NCBI RefSeq assembly: GCF_000203815.1
Contig: NW_004457624.1
Coordinates: 62,001 to 126,000, forward strand
Length of the DNA: 64,000 nt
Reading direction: 5' to 3'
Source: Cavenderia fasciculata
Taxonomy: Eukaryota; Evosea; Eumycetozoa; Acytosteliales; Cavenderiaceae
Position 1 is the first letter of the stretch; every line of letters starts with the position of its first letter. A model generated the notes under the pieces. It saw only the letters and a program-made list of their open reading frames with translations, was not told the origin of the DNA and did not search any database. A program made the position numbers and the translations under genes. Positions 46,414 through 59,232 of the stretch are shown piece by piece.

Positions 46414-49400
46414 TTAACTATTTAAAGTTTCAGTGATTGTTCTTTGACCTCTTTGTGGAGGTCTAACTCTATGAATATAAATAAATGGACTTGGTGTAAT
46501 TGAACTAAAATAATAAAAAGTGTTAATATAAGTTTGTTTTGTTTTGTTTGTTTTTTTGTTCTATTTACTTTAAAGATAAAGGAGTGACAAAAATAAATTG
46601 TCTTGTTGGAGTTTGCCTTGCTTTTGATAGAAGGAGTTCAATACTGATACGTCTATTGACTTCATCCATGAAAACATCAAATTCATCCATAGCTCTAAAG
46701 GGACATTCCATAGCTTCCCAAAGTGACAAGAGAAGGGCAACCGTAGAGAATGAACGTTCACCACCCGACAGTGATTTAGTGTCACCTTTGCCTGTTACAT
46801 TTTCAGATGGACGCATTTTATCCAATTGTACACTGACCTCGAGTTTTTTATCCTCGTGATCAAAATCTATCTTGCCAGAGTAACCCTTTCTTGAAAGGAA
46901 GATGTTAAAGTATTGAGAGACACGAAGTGAGATCTTTCTCTGGAACTTGACCCAATTTTTTTGACGAAAGTTGAGATGAATCTTTAGTTTGTTGTTGAAT
47001 TTTGTCATTTCATCACGTGTTCTTAAAATCTCTACCAGTTTGTCACGACATTCCTTGAAATGGACGTGAACCTCTGCACGACTTCTTTTACCCTTGCTCT
47101 CTTTTCTAATGAGTTCCTCTGTCTTTTGAATCTTTTGAGACAATGTAGAAGGGTTTTCATTTGCTGCAACCTCGACACGATCACAAAATTCCTGAGCCTT
47201 TTGCATAGATTCTTGGTGGAGAAGTTGATCGTTTGTGAGTTCGTCTTCCAAATGCAACTTTTTCTTGTCATATTCTCCAACGTTGCTAATGACTTTACCT
47301 TCTTTCATACGAAGATCACGCTCCGAACGAGAGAGATTCTTGATCTCATTGTCGAGTTTACCAACGATTCTTTGAATTTTATCGGCTTCATGATCAATTT
47401 GACGCATCTGTTCGACAAACGGTCTTTTAGAATCGTCAAACTTTTGGCGATCATGTTCGATTGATTGTAACTCTTGTTGGATCTCTTCCATTTCCTTGTT
47501 GATCGTTTCCATACCCTGTTCGAGTTCATCGGTTGGTTCGTCGGTTGGTTCTACCAATTGTTCTTCGAGTGTTTTGAGATCAGTCTTGACACGGTAGAGT
47601 TCACGAGTCAATCTTTGGTATTCTTGATCCTTTTGTTTGAATGCCTGTTGGAATGCACTATCCTTTTGAGCGGCATCTCTTTCTTCTCTTTCACATTGGT
47701 CGATTTGTGGTCTGTATCCTTTGATTTGTCCATCGAGTTCGCGTACCAATTGTTCGACACTGGCACGAAGAATTTGTGATCTACCAGAACTGTCACCAGT
47801 AGTCAATTTTTGAGAGTCTCTAGAACCAAAGATTCTATCTGCGATTGGGGTGTAGGCCTCCCTGATAATATGTGGTTTTTGACCATAAATGATATTCTTT
47901 CCTTCCTCTACATTATTAACCAAAACATATGTTTCAAGTCCTCTTGTATCGATGAGATAATTTCTAACAATGACATTATCACATTGAATGGCACGGAGAA
48001 CGGTATGATATGATGGATCGAGTCTGTCATGTTCGGCTGTTTTGTAGGGTTCAACATTGTTCATCTTGACGACAGTGTAGTCAAGGTTGTGAATACCAAC
48101 CGACTTGGCCATTTCAAAGAGGAGGTTGCCATCTTTGTAACTTCCAACCAAAAAACTACCAAGTAGACCTCTTTTAATGATCGACTCTATAGCATATGAC
48201 CATCTTTCATCGTTGATCTTGATCATTGTGCCGAGTGGTCCAATGGGTTGCACAGAGAACTTTCGAGAATTATCTTGAATTTTCTTTACCAAAGTAGGGA
48301 ATCTATCACCATAGATACGAAGGTTATCAGTCAATGCACTCTTGAGTTGTATCAATTGTTTTTCGAGCTTGCTGACTTGGTTTTGTACATTGGAGACTGC
48401 CATTTGCTTTTCTTGACGTATCGATTGCAATTTTTGACCCTCTGTCTTGATTTCAGATATCTCTTGTGTGATGATGGTTGATTTTTTTTCCAATTCCTCC
48501 AATTGTTGACGTTTACGATCGACATCACTCTGTTTACTCTGATTACGACGTTGAGCTTCATTTTTTCTCTTGATTTCTTGAATGGATCGATGTTGATTTT
48601 CTCTACGTTGTTTGAGATGATTCATACGCTTTCTCTTGTCGTCTGATCTTGCAACAAATCTACTTTCCTCTTTTGCAACTTCCAATAATTGAACTTCGAC
48701 CTGTTGTTTCTCTTCTTGCTTTTTTGAAATCTCTGAAGAAAGTTCTTCAATCTTTTTTCTTTTATCGGCCATGTCATTGGTGATTGCATTGATCTGTTGC
48801 CCAATACCTTGCGTTTCATTTTGGATATTATTCTTTTCTTGAATGATTTGGGCGAGTGCAGCCTTTTTTTTGACAATAGTTTGTTCAACACCAAACACAT
48901 AGGACCATGCCAATTGCTCTTTCAAGTGTTGAACCTTTTGTTCCAAATCAACAACAGCTTGTAAATCTTTAAACTCTTTACTCAATGCTTCAACTTTCTT
49001 TTCCATCTCTTTAATAATGATTCCTTTTTTATCCAATTCTTGTTCTGATCCTTTGATTTGATCATTTATAAATAAATAATCTTTTTTCATTTGATCTAAT
49101 TGTGTTGCTGTTAAAAATAACTAAAAACAAAAACATAAAAAGTATATATAAGTAACAAGTAAATCAAAATATTTTGGTTCCCTTTTACATACATTATATT
49201 TATCTTGAGGTCTTGAAGTATTTAAAAATTCTCTACTTGTATCTTGCATTAAAATGGCCATAGGGTTTTCAATTTGAATGTTGAACAATTCCAAAATGAC
49301 AGCTAGATCTGAAAACTTTGTAGAGATTACTTTTTTACCTGTATGATCCTTTAATTTATAACCCCCACCACCAGATCTACTAATCTTTCTTTCTATAATA

Positions 49401-50089
49401 ATCGATGGTCCAAATTCTTCTGGTAAATGTGCTTCTGGTCCCTTATTTCTTAACTTTACTGTAATGATTGCTTGACTAAAGAAAGATGAATATATAAAAA
49501 TTAGAAATGAATGACTTTTATACTACTACTACTGCTCTTATGATATATCATACTTTGCATCATTTTTAACCAAATCAGCCAATTTATGGCCACGATTAGT
49601 GGTACCAGACTTTGCACCTAAACAAATGATCAATGCCACCAATAGAGCACTCTTTCCACTACCATTTTCTCCACTGATAAAGTTAACATTGGGACCAAAC
49701 TTTATTTCAAAATGACGATGACACATGAAATTCTCTACCGATATACTTTCAATGATACCCAACTCTGATTCACCTGCAACTCCATCTTCATCTTCATCCA
49801 TCTCTTCATCTTCTGATTCTGAAGAATCTACACTCTTTGTCCTATGTCCATTTCCATTGGTACTGTGACCGTTTCCATTATGTACTGCTTTTGTTGCTCT
49901 TGCTGTTGTTGACGAAGATTGTGGTTGTGAATCTTCAAACTCTTCATCTGAATCTTCTTCTTGTTGAACTATTCTTCTTTGTTGTTGTTGTTGTTGTTGT
50001 TGTTGTGTTTTTATTCTCTTTATATCTTGAGAAACAATGATTTCATCGTCATCACTTTCCTCTTCTACTTCTTTTCTTTTACCAACCAT
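46414..50089 (-). CDS. smc6: SMC6, Smc5/6 complex ATPase
   Basis: Nuclear chromosome-maintenance ATPase acting with SMC5 in recombination repair. Exons 50089-49554, 49475-49193, 49120-46569, 46504-46414, total 1153 aa. The acidic, Gln/Ser-rich head of about 110 residues is followed by [19 protein letters not shown], Walker A GENGSGKS (141-148) and a Q-loop [11 protein letters not shown]. Two long coiled coils flank a hinge (about 480-680 by eye). The C-terminal head has the signature [20 protein letters not shown] and Walker [13 protein letters not shown], typical of SMC6. The last exon adds a 30-residue basic tail. Divergent from the 50408 gene; the promoter contains an E2F-like motif. Confidence 0.96.
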
Positions 50090-50407
50090 CTCTCTCTCTA
50101 GATAAATCTATATGTAAAGTTTAGTTTACACACAAAGAGGGAGAGATATAAATATATATAACAACACTAAAGTATTTCTACTATTATTATTTATACTGTT
50201 GTTGGGTTTATTATTGGTTGTTATTTTACACCCCCTATCTTTATCTATTTTATTTGTTACACAAAAAATACTATGAACTAGCATGCGAGTAGTGAGTTGG
50301 CGCCTCTTTTTTTTTCGAAATATGTCTGTGCGAAAAAATAGATTATTTTTCCTTTTTCTCTCTAACGGTTAAATCAATATATATTTATAGTGCGCATATA
50401 TATATTA
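50090..50407. promoter_or_regulatory. Divergent promoter SMC6 (-) / tail-anchored protein gene (+)
   Basis: 318 bases between starts, with TTGGCGCCTC at 50297-50306 and TTTTCGAAA at 50312-50320. This spacing resembles 8106-8133. Confidence 0.6.
50297..50306 (+). promoter_or_regulatory. E2F-like motif TTGGCGCCTC
   Basis: It shares ten bases with the 12-mer at 7780 and 8106 and is followed by TTTTCGAAA, as at 8124. It lies about 210 bases upstream of the SMC6 ATG. Confidence 0.45.
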
Positions 50408-51224
50408 ATGGAAGCCAATTTAAACGATGAACTGTTATTACAGTTTTATGATGAATCATTACAATACTTTAAGAAACATAGTTTGGAGACACACCAAACT
50501 TTAGATAATTTATATGAAGAATGTCATGTTGTAAGCAAGAAGAAGAAAGATAGAATAGATCGATAGACTAGTCCATCTATTAGATTATTAACGACGATAC
50601 ATGTTGACATGTTAACAGAGCAAAGGAATACAACAACGATCATCTATTATTAGTTTTATCAAGAACACCAATTTTCAAGACACAGTTGGTTTGCTGGCAG
50701 AAATAGAGTTTATACTATCGGAAATACAAAATAGATTAGATAATATTCCTACTTTTGAAAAAGAGGTATGAATTCAATCTAATAATAGATTCATAAACAC
50801 TATAATGATGATGATGATGATTATTTTTTAACCAAGTTCTTCAAGTTTATTACACATTTGGACAATAAAGATCATGAATACGATGATGTAGTAGAACAGG
50901 TCAATAAGATTACCAAAAAAATAGTTATAGAATTAGAATTGATAAAGAAAGAATGTCATAATGTAAGTAAATAATAAATAATTAATCAATTCATTAAATT
51001 AAATTAAATTAAATTAATAATATTAATATTAAATTATTCCCTTAAAGTGTAAAGAGATACTGGAAAAAAAGAAAAGAGAGCAAAGACTTGCAAATTCAAG
51101 AGATAGATCCCCTTTATCCTATTTTATTTATATTATATTTCCACTCTTTTCTTTCCTGGTCTATTATTTCTATAGTAGTGGTACATATTCCAGTACTTCT
51201 ACTTCTACTCAGATGTCGGGGTAG
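50408..51224 (+). CDS. Small coiled-coil, tail-anchored protein (unknown)
   Basis: Four exons that no single long ORF reveals: 50408-50530, 50619-50765, 50837-50962, 51048-51224, all phase 0, total 190 aa. The first 135 residues look alpha-helical and charged (DELLLQFYDESLQYFKKHSL, LLAEIEFILSEIQNRLDNIP, VVEQVNKITKKIVIELELIK). The C-terminus has a basic stretch (KEILEKKKREQRL) and one hydrophobic segment SYFIYIIFPLFSFLVYYFY with a Ser/Thr-rich end, as in tail-anchored or SNARE-like proteins. No family is recognised. The four matching splice phases argue that it is real. Confidence 0.65.
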
Positions 51225-54100
51225 AATAGAATTGGTGTGGTGTGTTCAAAAACGACATCAAAACCAAAATAGTACAATGAACGCGATGTCACTACTACTT
51301 CACACACACACACACAATCAAAGTAATAAAAAGAAAAAAGATATCTTTTTTTAAAAGGTGAAGCCGAAGAGCAGGAACTGGAACTGGAAAATAATCGTCG
51401 ATAATGGGGCAACACATTGAGTATTGGGGTGAATTGTCAAATGACGTCGTTCAGTGATACCCCACCAACCAACCGATTGGATTGTATCCATTCATCTGTT
51501 TAATGCAAAGATGATATCAGTTCTTGGTTGGTTTCATACTGTCTCTGTCGGTGTCTCCCCACCAATAAGTAGAAACTTGAATAATAGTATCAAATCAATC
51601 TTCGTTCGGTCGTCATTAAAAGTTAGAACAATAACAAGTTATCTTTAAAGTATTTTTAGTGTGAGTAAAGAAGCTCATTCTTTTTTTTTTTTGGATCTTG
51701 GCATTGAATCTATCATTATCGCCAACCACTTCCAAAAACAGATTTTTTTACAACCGACCAACGAAATTTGATTGAGTGTTTTTCAAGTTTTTGCCAACTG
51801 AACACTGAATATTCGCCAGGGCTCTCCTAACCGATTGACTTTGCTGTTCTGTTTCAACCTCATAGGTGCCTACCAAAAGATATGTCGAGCGATAGAGAGA
51901 GCAGTTTCCAGATCCAAAAGATTGAAGATACCTTATCGTCCAATGAAAACAAGCTTGTAAGATAAATCTGTGGCTCATGGTACCATCCCTAATCACTGTT
52001 CTCTTTTATCAAAAGTATATAAGACTCCTCAAGCAAACAACTTTTAATTAATTCATTTACAACTTCACACTATTTCAAGTTAATCTTTTTATCTTTACTA
52101 CTACTATATAATAATAATCTTAGGCACCACCCAACAATTTTTCTAAAATTACCAACAATCAACCAATTTTTTTGTAATTATAGATTGCAATCGTCGATAA
52201 AAATCTACACAATCCCCCCACAAACAACACTACTCAACAACGCCCTACTGTATTTTCAAGATATTTTTATGTACAAGAGACATCAACAACAACAAACCTT
52301 TTAGTTCTCCATCTCCCAATCACAAAGGTAATTTAAAAAATCTAAAATTACCCTCCAATAGAATCACTTTTCCTTATCGCTTATTCATTATAGTAGCAGT
52401 ACTAGTAGTATCTTAATTATTATTATATTCGAATTATATTAAAAGTATCCAAACCAAACCAACCAGTTCCTTCCTACATAAAACCTTTTTTTTTTGAATG
52501 ATCATTTCTTTTAATATCAATCAATCATAGTTGTAATCTTTTAACAAAAAAAATATCAAAACTGTAAATACACACACATATATCTATCTATCAACTAAAT
52601 ACAACAACATAATAATAATCAAATTTACTTATATCTTTTTTTTTTTTTTCTTCCTTTTTCTTTTTTTGTTTTAGCCTCTTTGTAAAATATTATTATTATT
52701 TTTCCCATCTATCCGTTACCTCTTTTACGCCGCCGCATTCATTCTAGTTCTAGTTACCACCAACCACGACAAGTACTAGTCTAGATTTTTTTTCCCGATT
52801 CACAAAACAACTAGGATTTCACAAAGGTATGTTTTCAACTCAAACATCTGCAAACACAACGTGCCGTTTCAAACCGAATTGTCGTGACTTTAAAAAATTT
52901 GTTTACAAGATCTCATCGCACCCCCTATTTCTTTTGTGTTTCATTGTTGCCAACAATCTTAGTGATCCGATGCACCCCATTGTGTGCGTACGACACCATT
53001 GTTTTGTTGTCCGTCACACAGAAAGCGGAGTATTGTTTTTTGTTCAAATCTCATCATGCTGCTTGTTGGTAAGTTTTTTTTTTTTTTTTTGTCGGTTGCC
53101 TCGCCATTCTCAAGTTTTTTACGAGCTTGGTTAGATTTTTTAATTTTTTTTTAGCAACCCTCGCCCTCATCGTGGTCGGGTTGGCCGACTTTTTTTTGTT
53201 TTTTTTTTTTTCTCGATCTCCACCCACACACGATCCAATCAAAGGGCAACCCCACACACAGCAAGATTCATCAACTGCTGCAAACCTACTTTCCCTATTG
53301 CTCTTTTGTGACGGTTCTCTCTCTCTTGCTCCTCGTTGCATAAGTGTTTCGAGTGGCAAATGCATCCATCGTTTGTTGATCTCAAGGCTAACAATAGGTG
53401 GTGATGAAACCTTCTCTTTGCCAAACCGAAGAAGGTTTCACCCACAGGATTTTTCGCTCAGACACATTTTGCAGGTTGACTCTTTTTTTCTTTCTCCTTC
53501 TCCCTCTGCCCCACCCCCCCTACACCCGCACTATCTTTTAAATTTTTTGGCTCTTGCCCACCTCCGGCAAAATATCCCACTGCAAGACTTGCTGTATTGC
53601 ATCATTTATTTTAGTTGTTGCATCCAACAAGATAGATATTTCCCCTTTGCCCTTGGTCTTGCTTTATTTATTTTTTGTTCCAATCAAATATTTATTTTAT
53701 TAGTTAGTTTGTTGTCATATAACAATACAAATATTTATCTTATTATTTGTTATCTCTTTAATTGTCCAGCCCTCCCCCACATACAATCCAACCAACCAAA
53801 CTCAAACAAACAAATCAACTTTTAAATTCTTTTTTTAACAAAAGCAACCAACAAACAAAATCACCTGATACATTTTTCTCCTATATATATATATGTTTTA
53901 CTAATCTCCAAATAACTATTTATCAATTACCTCCCTGTCAAACAGCTTAATTACAAGCTTTTTTTTTTTCCCCAACACCCCCCTTTTCAATAGTCGAATC
54001 ACAGTCAGATATACTGAGAATATCAAAATAATAACAGTCTTCGTATTTTTCCGCCCCACCCCAAACAACCAATCAAATATAATATATACACACATTAAAA
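51225..54100. promoter_or_regulatory. 2.9-kb gene-free, pyrimidine-rich region upstream of the cyclin gene
   Basis: By far the longest gap in the window. From about 52100 the + strand is strongly C/T-rich with T-runs and CCAACCAACC-type repeats. Several splice-donor-like sites follow the same short motif: CACAAAG/GTAATT at 52328, CACAAAG/GTATGT at 52827, plus GTAAGT at 53070. T-rich acceptors occur at about 53153. It may hold a long, spliced 5' UTR or a noncoding RNA. A 232-codon stop-free stretch at 53127-53825 is explained by pyrimidine bias. Confidence 0.45.
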
Positions 54101-55146
54101 ATGTCCAACGAACATCAACAAGCTCAACAACCATCCGTCGCTGTTGTACAACAACAACAACAACAACAAGCTCAACAAGTTCAACAACAACAAGCTCAAC
54201 AACAAGCCCAACAACAAGTTCAACAATCTGCAAGATCACATGGATACCAAAGAATGTTCAAGAGATTGCTCCAAACCCGTTCACTCCAACAAAAGCCACT
54301 CATTCCAGAAAGAATCGTCGCCTCTTACAAGGTCTATGGTTGGTTAATCCAACATGACCCAGCATACGAATCGACAGCCTTCCGTCGTGAAGTACTTGTT
54401 GCCATTGACGAGATCTTTGATATTGTTTTGGCCATTTTGGAGATGATGAAGTGCTCATCAAATCTATTGGTTCCAATCATTATCTATGCCGACAAGTTTG
54501 TAAATAGAAGTGGTATTAAACATAATCAACTTTTTAATTTATTGTTAACAAGGTATGTAAAAGAAATAAGTAAAAAAAAAAAGTAGTAAATAATAATAAT
54601 TTATTAATTTTTCTTTTTCTTTTTTTTTTTTTTTCTCTTTTCTCTAGCACTGTTGTTACACTTAAATTCTGGTCTGAATCAACTCAAGTAAATAATGCCA
54701 TTATTGCAGAGATTTTCAACTTTTCATTAAAGGATATGAATTTAATGGAGAGAAGATTCCTCATTGGCGTTGATTACAACCTCTGTTTGACCAGCGAGAC
54801 TGTTACCATGTACCTTTTACAACTCTATGAAAACCAACAAATCTTTTTGTCCTCTTTCAAACACCCATTCGACAACCCACCACAACTTGTTCGCAAGCCA
54901 TTCGAATTGATCCAATTCCAACACCACCAACAACTCTTGCTCCAAGAGAGACTTTACCAACAACAATCCCAATCTCAACAATCATCACCACAGGCCTCAC
55001 CATCATCCTCCCAGGAATCCTCACCTCAACAATCTGTTTTCTACACCACCACCAATCAACCATCACCAGCCGTATATACTGCTGTTCAACAATATGCCTC
55101 TCAACAAATCTACATGCCAAACCAAATGGTTTCACCAATGTGTTGA
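54101..55146 (+). CDS. PHO80-like (P/U-type) cyclin
   Basis: Putative regulatory partner of a cyclin-dependent kinase. Exons 54101-54552 and 54648-55146, total 316 aa. A Gln-rich N-terminus (about 45 residues) precedes the cyclin box: SNLLVPIIIYADKFVNRSGI, KHNQLFNLLLTSTVVTLKFW, NNAIIAEIFNFSLKDMNLME and RRFLIGVDYNLCLTSE, the hallmark order of PHO80/Pcl-type cyclins. The C-terminal 90 residues are Gln/Ser/Pro-rich and intrinsically disordered by composition. The unusually long upstream region suggests complex transcriptional or leader control (inference). Confidence 0.88.
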
Positions 55147-55920
55147 TCATCCTTTTTTTCCAAACATATATATTCATATACTCTCAAACACCATATACCC
55201 ACCCCCCTTTTTTTTTCTTTTCCCAAAAGACCTCATTTCCATTTTAATGGTTTCAAAAATAGGTACTTTGACTATTACAACAACAACAACAACAACAAAC
55301 AACATAATTGTAAACAAGTAAATAATAATAGTAAATAATAACAAACAAACAAACAACATATAACATTTTTTAAAACAATCAAAAACCAACATGTTTCACA
55401 TAATAGTCAAATCTACTACTATATATACCTACCATTCAAAACACGGTTGTGGCTAGTACAATATATACATAATATATTATATAGAACAATTCCAGTTTTT
55501 TTTTCCCCGCCCTCACCCTCAAACCAACATCAATCAACCAACCAACCAAATCAAATCATACATATATATATAACGAACCAATTGGATAACATTCACGAAA
55601 TGGTTTTTACCATTTTTTTCCCTCTCCAACAACAATAATATCTTATTTTTTTTTTCAACCAAAATTTGTTATCATATAAAGTAACATTATATGTAACGCG
55701 GATCTTCTTCACCAACCTTACCTACTCCCCTCCTTCCCCCCAATATTTAAATACCTCTAATCATATTGCCAATTAAAGTAATATACATGTATTTGTGTAT
55801 AGTTAAAAATTTTAAATAAATAAAATTCAATTTTCAAAAAAAATATATATAACAATACTTTAGTATTTGTATTTGTATAAAGACTTTAGTTAAATTGATT
55901 GTAATATGACTTGTTTTTAT
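55147..55920. other. Convergent intergenic region
   Basis: AT-rich 3' flanks with CAA repeats (about 55279-55303), CCAACC repeats and T-runs. No gene is supported. Confidence 0.6.
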
Positions 55921-57118
55921 TTATCTTGAAACAAAGGCCTTAATTTTTAATATTATATTGGAAACCATTGATGGCATCCATGGCTTTCTTGTCAACTCTT
56001 CAACACGATTACCATATTCATTCCAAATGAGTTGACTCAAGTTATTGGTATTATATCTTAATTTTAGGAATTTATAATAAACAAAGATTATAATGATTGA
56101 TGATCCTCTATATTGAATTGGATAAATAAATAAATAGGAAGGAATAGAATATTAGTATCCAAGATAGATTTTAAATTACTTATATTTTATATATATATAT
56201 GACATACCCAGTAAATAAACCAAAAATTAAACCAAGCATAATCATTGCTTCAGTTGAAACAGCCAATTGAATTGCAGTTTGTTTCTTGGTTTGAGCAAGA
56301 TCGAGATACTTTAGTACGAATGGGATTCGAATGTATGGACGAGCAATTGGAACAATATGAAAGAAAGAGTAGATAAGGTTTGGTGCAAGGTTTACTATTG
56401 AAGGTTGTCCACTTAGGATATAGAATATCAAACAAAATCCAAGAAAGTGTGTATTCTCATTCTTTAATATAACATCAATTTGTGATCTATTGAATCTTCC
56501 CTATTGAATTGGAAAGAAATAAAGAATGATTAGTCAAATTTGGATTATATATAATTGAAACAATGATGACGATGATGATGATGGACATTGTTAATTACAT
56601 ACCTCAAATGTTTGAAATAATGGGATGGAGTAACCGATAATACCAGCCAAGAATGCTCTATAATAAAATACTGGTCTACCAAGTATAAGGAATGCCAAAC
56701 TAAATACAAATGTTGATATTTGAGCAACTACCCATGCAATGTAAAGTATTTTTGTAAACTTTGATTGTGTTGCTGGTGGTGGTGGTGGTGCAGATGCTGA
56801 TGGTGCTGGTGATGGTCTGCTACTGTTAGAGTTTGTATTTTGTCTTGTTGATGAAGTATTTGATGATGAGGATGAAGAAGTAGTACTTGGTCTTTGTGAA
56901 GTAGATGATGAATTAGATGTAGATGAAGAAGAAGAAGAAGAAGAAGAAGATTTCTTAAACTCTTTGATAATGTAATCACTATCAACATTATTCTTGTAGT
57001 ATTTTTGTTTAAATTTAAATAAAATAGCATCACTATCTGCATTAACAGGGATGAGTAAGTTATTTAAATAACTTTTCCATCCTTGATCATTTTCCCAATC
57101 AAATGTATCAAATGTCAT
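55921..57118 (-). CDS. tmem33: TMEM33/Pom33 family ER and nuclear-envelope protein
   Basis: Multi-pass protein of ER tubules and nuclear pore surroundings. Exons 57118-56603, 56500-56208, 56107-55921, total 331 aa. A hydrophilic N-terminus with a long Ser/Thr/Pro run (about residues 55-115) is followed by helices ILYIAWVVAQISTFVFSLAF and YRAFLAGIIGYSIPLFQTF, then HFLGFCLIFYILSG, NLIYSFFHIVPIARPYI and AMIMLGLIFGLFTG. The C-terminal part FVYYKFLKLRYNTNNLSQLI and PWMPSMVSNIILKIKAFVSR matches the family end. It has more N-terminal low-complexity sequence than animal TMEM33. Confidence 0.88.
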
Positions 57119-57336
57119 TCTTTTATATATCTATCTATTTGCTGTGCGTTGTAATTATTAATTAATTGAACTAAAAACTGTTAGTTTGATGACTCGTCAA
57201 CTTCATTCTCTGTTCATCAAAAAAAATAATTAAAAAATAAATTAAAGCAAATAGGGGTGAGTCAGAGGTTGTATAACATTATTATTGATACAAGTACAAG
57301 TACAGTGTATCTGTACACAGAGAGATTTATTACTTT

Positions 57337-58268
57337 TTAAAATTCACTTTCTAAATCAGGGAATAATTTAAAAGCTCTTTTATAAAGAGATACGGCAATG
57401 TTTGGATCAGTTTTCTCCATTTCACCTGCTTCTCTTGCTAGTTCTCTTGCCAATCGCTCATTTTCCAACATTTCCTTTGAGCTACTTGGGTTTACTCTAG
57501 TATACATTACATCGGTACGCATGATGTACTTTTGATTGCCACCAGGTAGTACTGTTTCACCGTCATGCCAAATGTTGTGTGTAAAGACAAGTATTCTTCC
57601 TTCTTTTGGTTCTACCGATGCCAATACGGTCTTGTCATCTTTTGGATCTAAAAATCTTGTACATCCACCTGCAATACCACCTGATAGATAAATCATAAAG
57701 GTGAGATATGATCTATTATCTGCATCTCTCTCGTAGAATCCATCATAGTGACTTGCAAATGCACCTCCATCTTGGTATTTACACAATCTCCACAATTCAT
57801 TGACTTGATTGAGTTTCCACTTTCCATGCAAATGTTTTCTAGCTCTTCTACCATCATCCAAGTAAGGTGTTGAATCTGAAATATCCAATTCCGATGGTAG
57901 AAATTGTTTGATTCTTTCAAATATCAATGAACTCAGCGAATAGCTCTTTACCAATACTCTCGAATTATTACGATACTTTTTTATATAATGTGCCAATTCA
58001 TCAAATCCCATCTCTTCTCCTCTATCAATAATATATCTACAAATGAAATTAATAAGAGTAATGATCCTTTTTCTTATTCTTTATTCATTCAATCTTACTT
58101 GCACTCTGTTGGTGATAGAACATTATCTAATATGAATGCAGATTTTGGTGTTAAAGCATCAATGTTTGTCTTTGTTATTGGTTTTACATCATCTCCTTTT
58201 GAATCCAAATCAAATGGGAATATAATATTTCTAACCTTTTGTCCTTCTATTACTAATGTTTGTTCCAT
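57337..58268 (-). CDS. 2-oxoglutarate/Fe(II) oxygenase (prolyl 4-hydroxylase-like)
   Basis: Non-heme iron dioxygenase. Exons 58268-58099 and 58036-57337, total 289 aa. The iron-binding HxD is in FASHYDGFYERDADNRSYLTF and the distal His in FTHNIWHDGETVLPG, with the 2-oxoglutarate-binding basic residue in KYIMRTDVMY. LSGGIAGGCTRFL is the usual Gly-rich strand. The C-terminal segment LAREAGEMEKTDPNIAVSLY resembles a single TPR-like helix pair. The substrate is unknown; no signal peptide is visible, so a cytosolic or nuclear enzyme is likely. Confidence 0.88.
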
Positions 58269-58443
58269 TTTATCGATATATATATATAATTTATATGTAT
58301 GTATTATTCTATATATTCTGTTAATACAAAAAAAAACAGTTATTAAACATTGATTATAAAAGAATCATCGCTTTGTAAATTTAGGAAAAACAAAAGAATC
58401 TAGATCCTCGAGATTTCTTTGATATAATTTGTATAATATATTT

Positions 58444-59168
58444 TTATTCATCAAATAACATTTTAAGTTCTTCAATTCTAATTTGTTTCTTCATTTGAAG
58501 AGTATCTTGAGCCAAATTCTTTTTGTTTTGTTGTAGTTTAAGTATTCTTTCCTCGATAGAGTTTTTAATAACAAATCGAGTGACGTTGACATTTTTGTTT
58601 TGTCCGATTCTGTAGACACGATCGATTGCTTGTTCCTCGGTTGCAGGATTCCACCAAGGATCTAATAAAAAGACATGAGAGGCAACTACTAGATTAAGAC
58701 CAAGTCCTCCAGCTTTCATCGATATCAAAAATACTTTGATCGATCCTTCCTCTTTGAATTTTTTAATATTTGCTTCTCTTTGTTTTTGTGCCAATTTACC
58801 ATCCAATCTGACATACCCAATGCCTGCTTGTTGAAGTGGTATCTCTATGAGATCCAACATACTAGTCCATTGTGAAAATACCAATGATTTGGCATCTGAA
58901 TCTTTTCTATGAACTTTATCCAATTCACTCATCAATGAATCTACCTTTGTACTACTCTTCCAATTATCTGTTGTCATTTTTGTTAGCGAATATGATGATC
59001 TTAATATAAAATTATCTGATGGTGATGATGTAGATGATGAAGATGAAGATGAAGAAGAGGAAGAAGAAGTTGATTCTAAAAAGTTGTTTTGTTGAGATGT
59101 TGATTTAAATGAAACCGATTTTAAATTCTCTTGTATTATTATTTGTTTGCATGTTGGACATTTTGTAC

Positions 59169-59232
<64 letters not shown>

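Noticed and set aside
51748-51996. 82-codon ORF on the minus strand
   Set aside because: No homology is recognised and there are no supporting neighbouring exons; treated as chance in gene-free DNA.
53127-53825. 232-codon stop-free reading frame on the + strand
   Set aside because: The strand is pyrimidine-rich, which suppresses stop codons. The product is Phe/Leu/Ser/Pro-rich with no family resemblance, and it has no ATG at its start.
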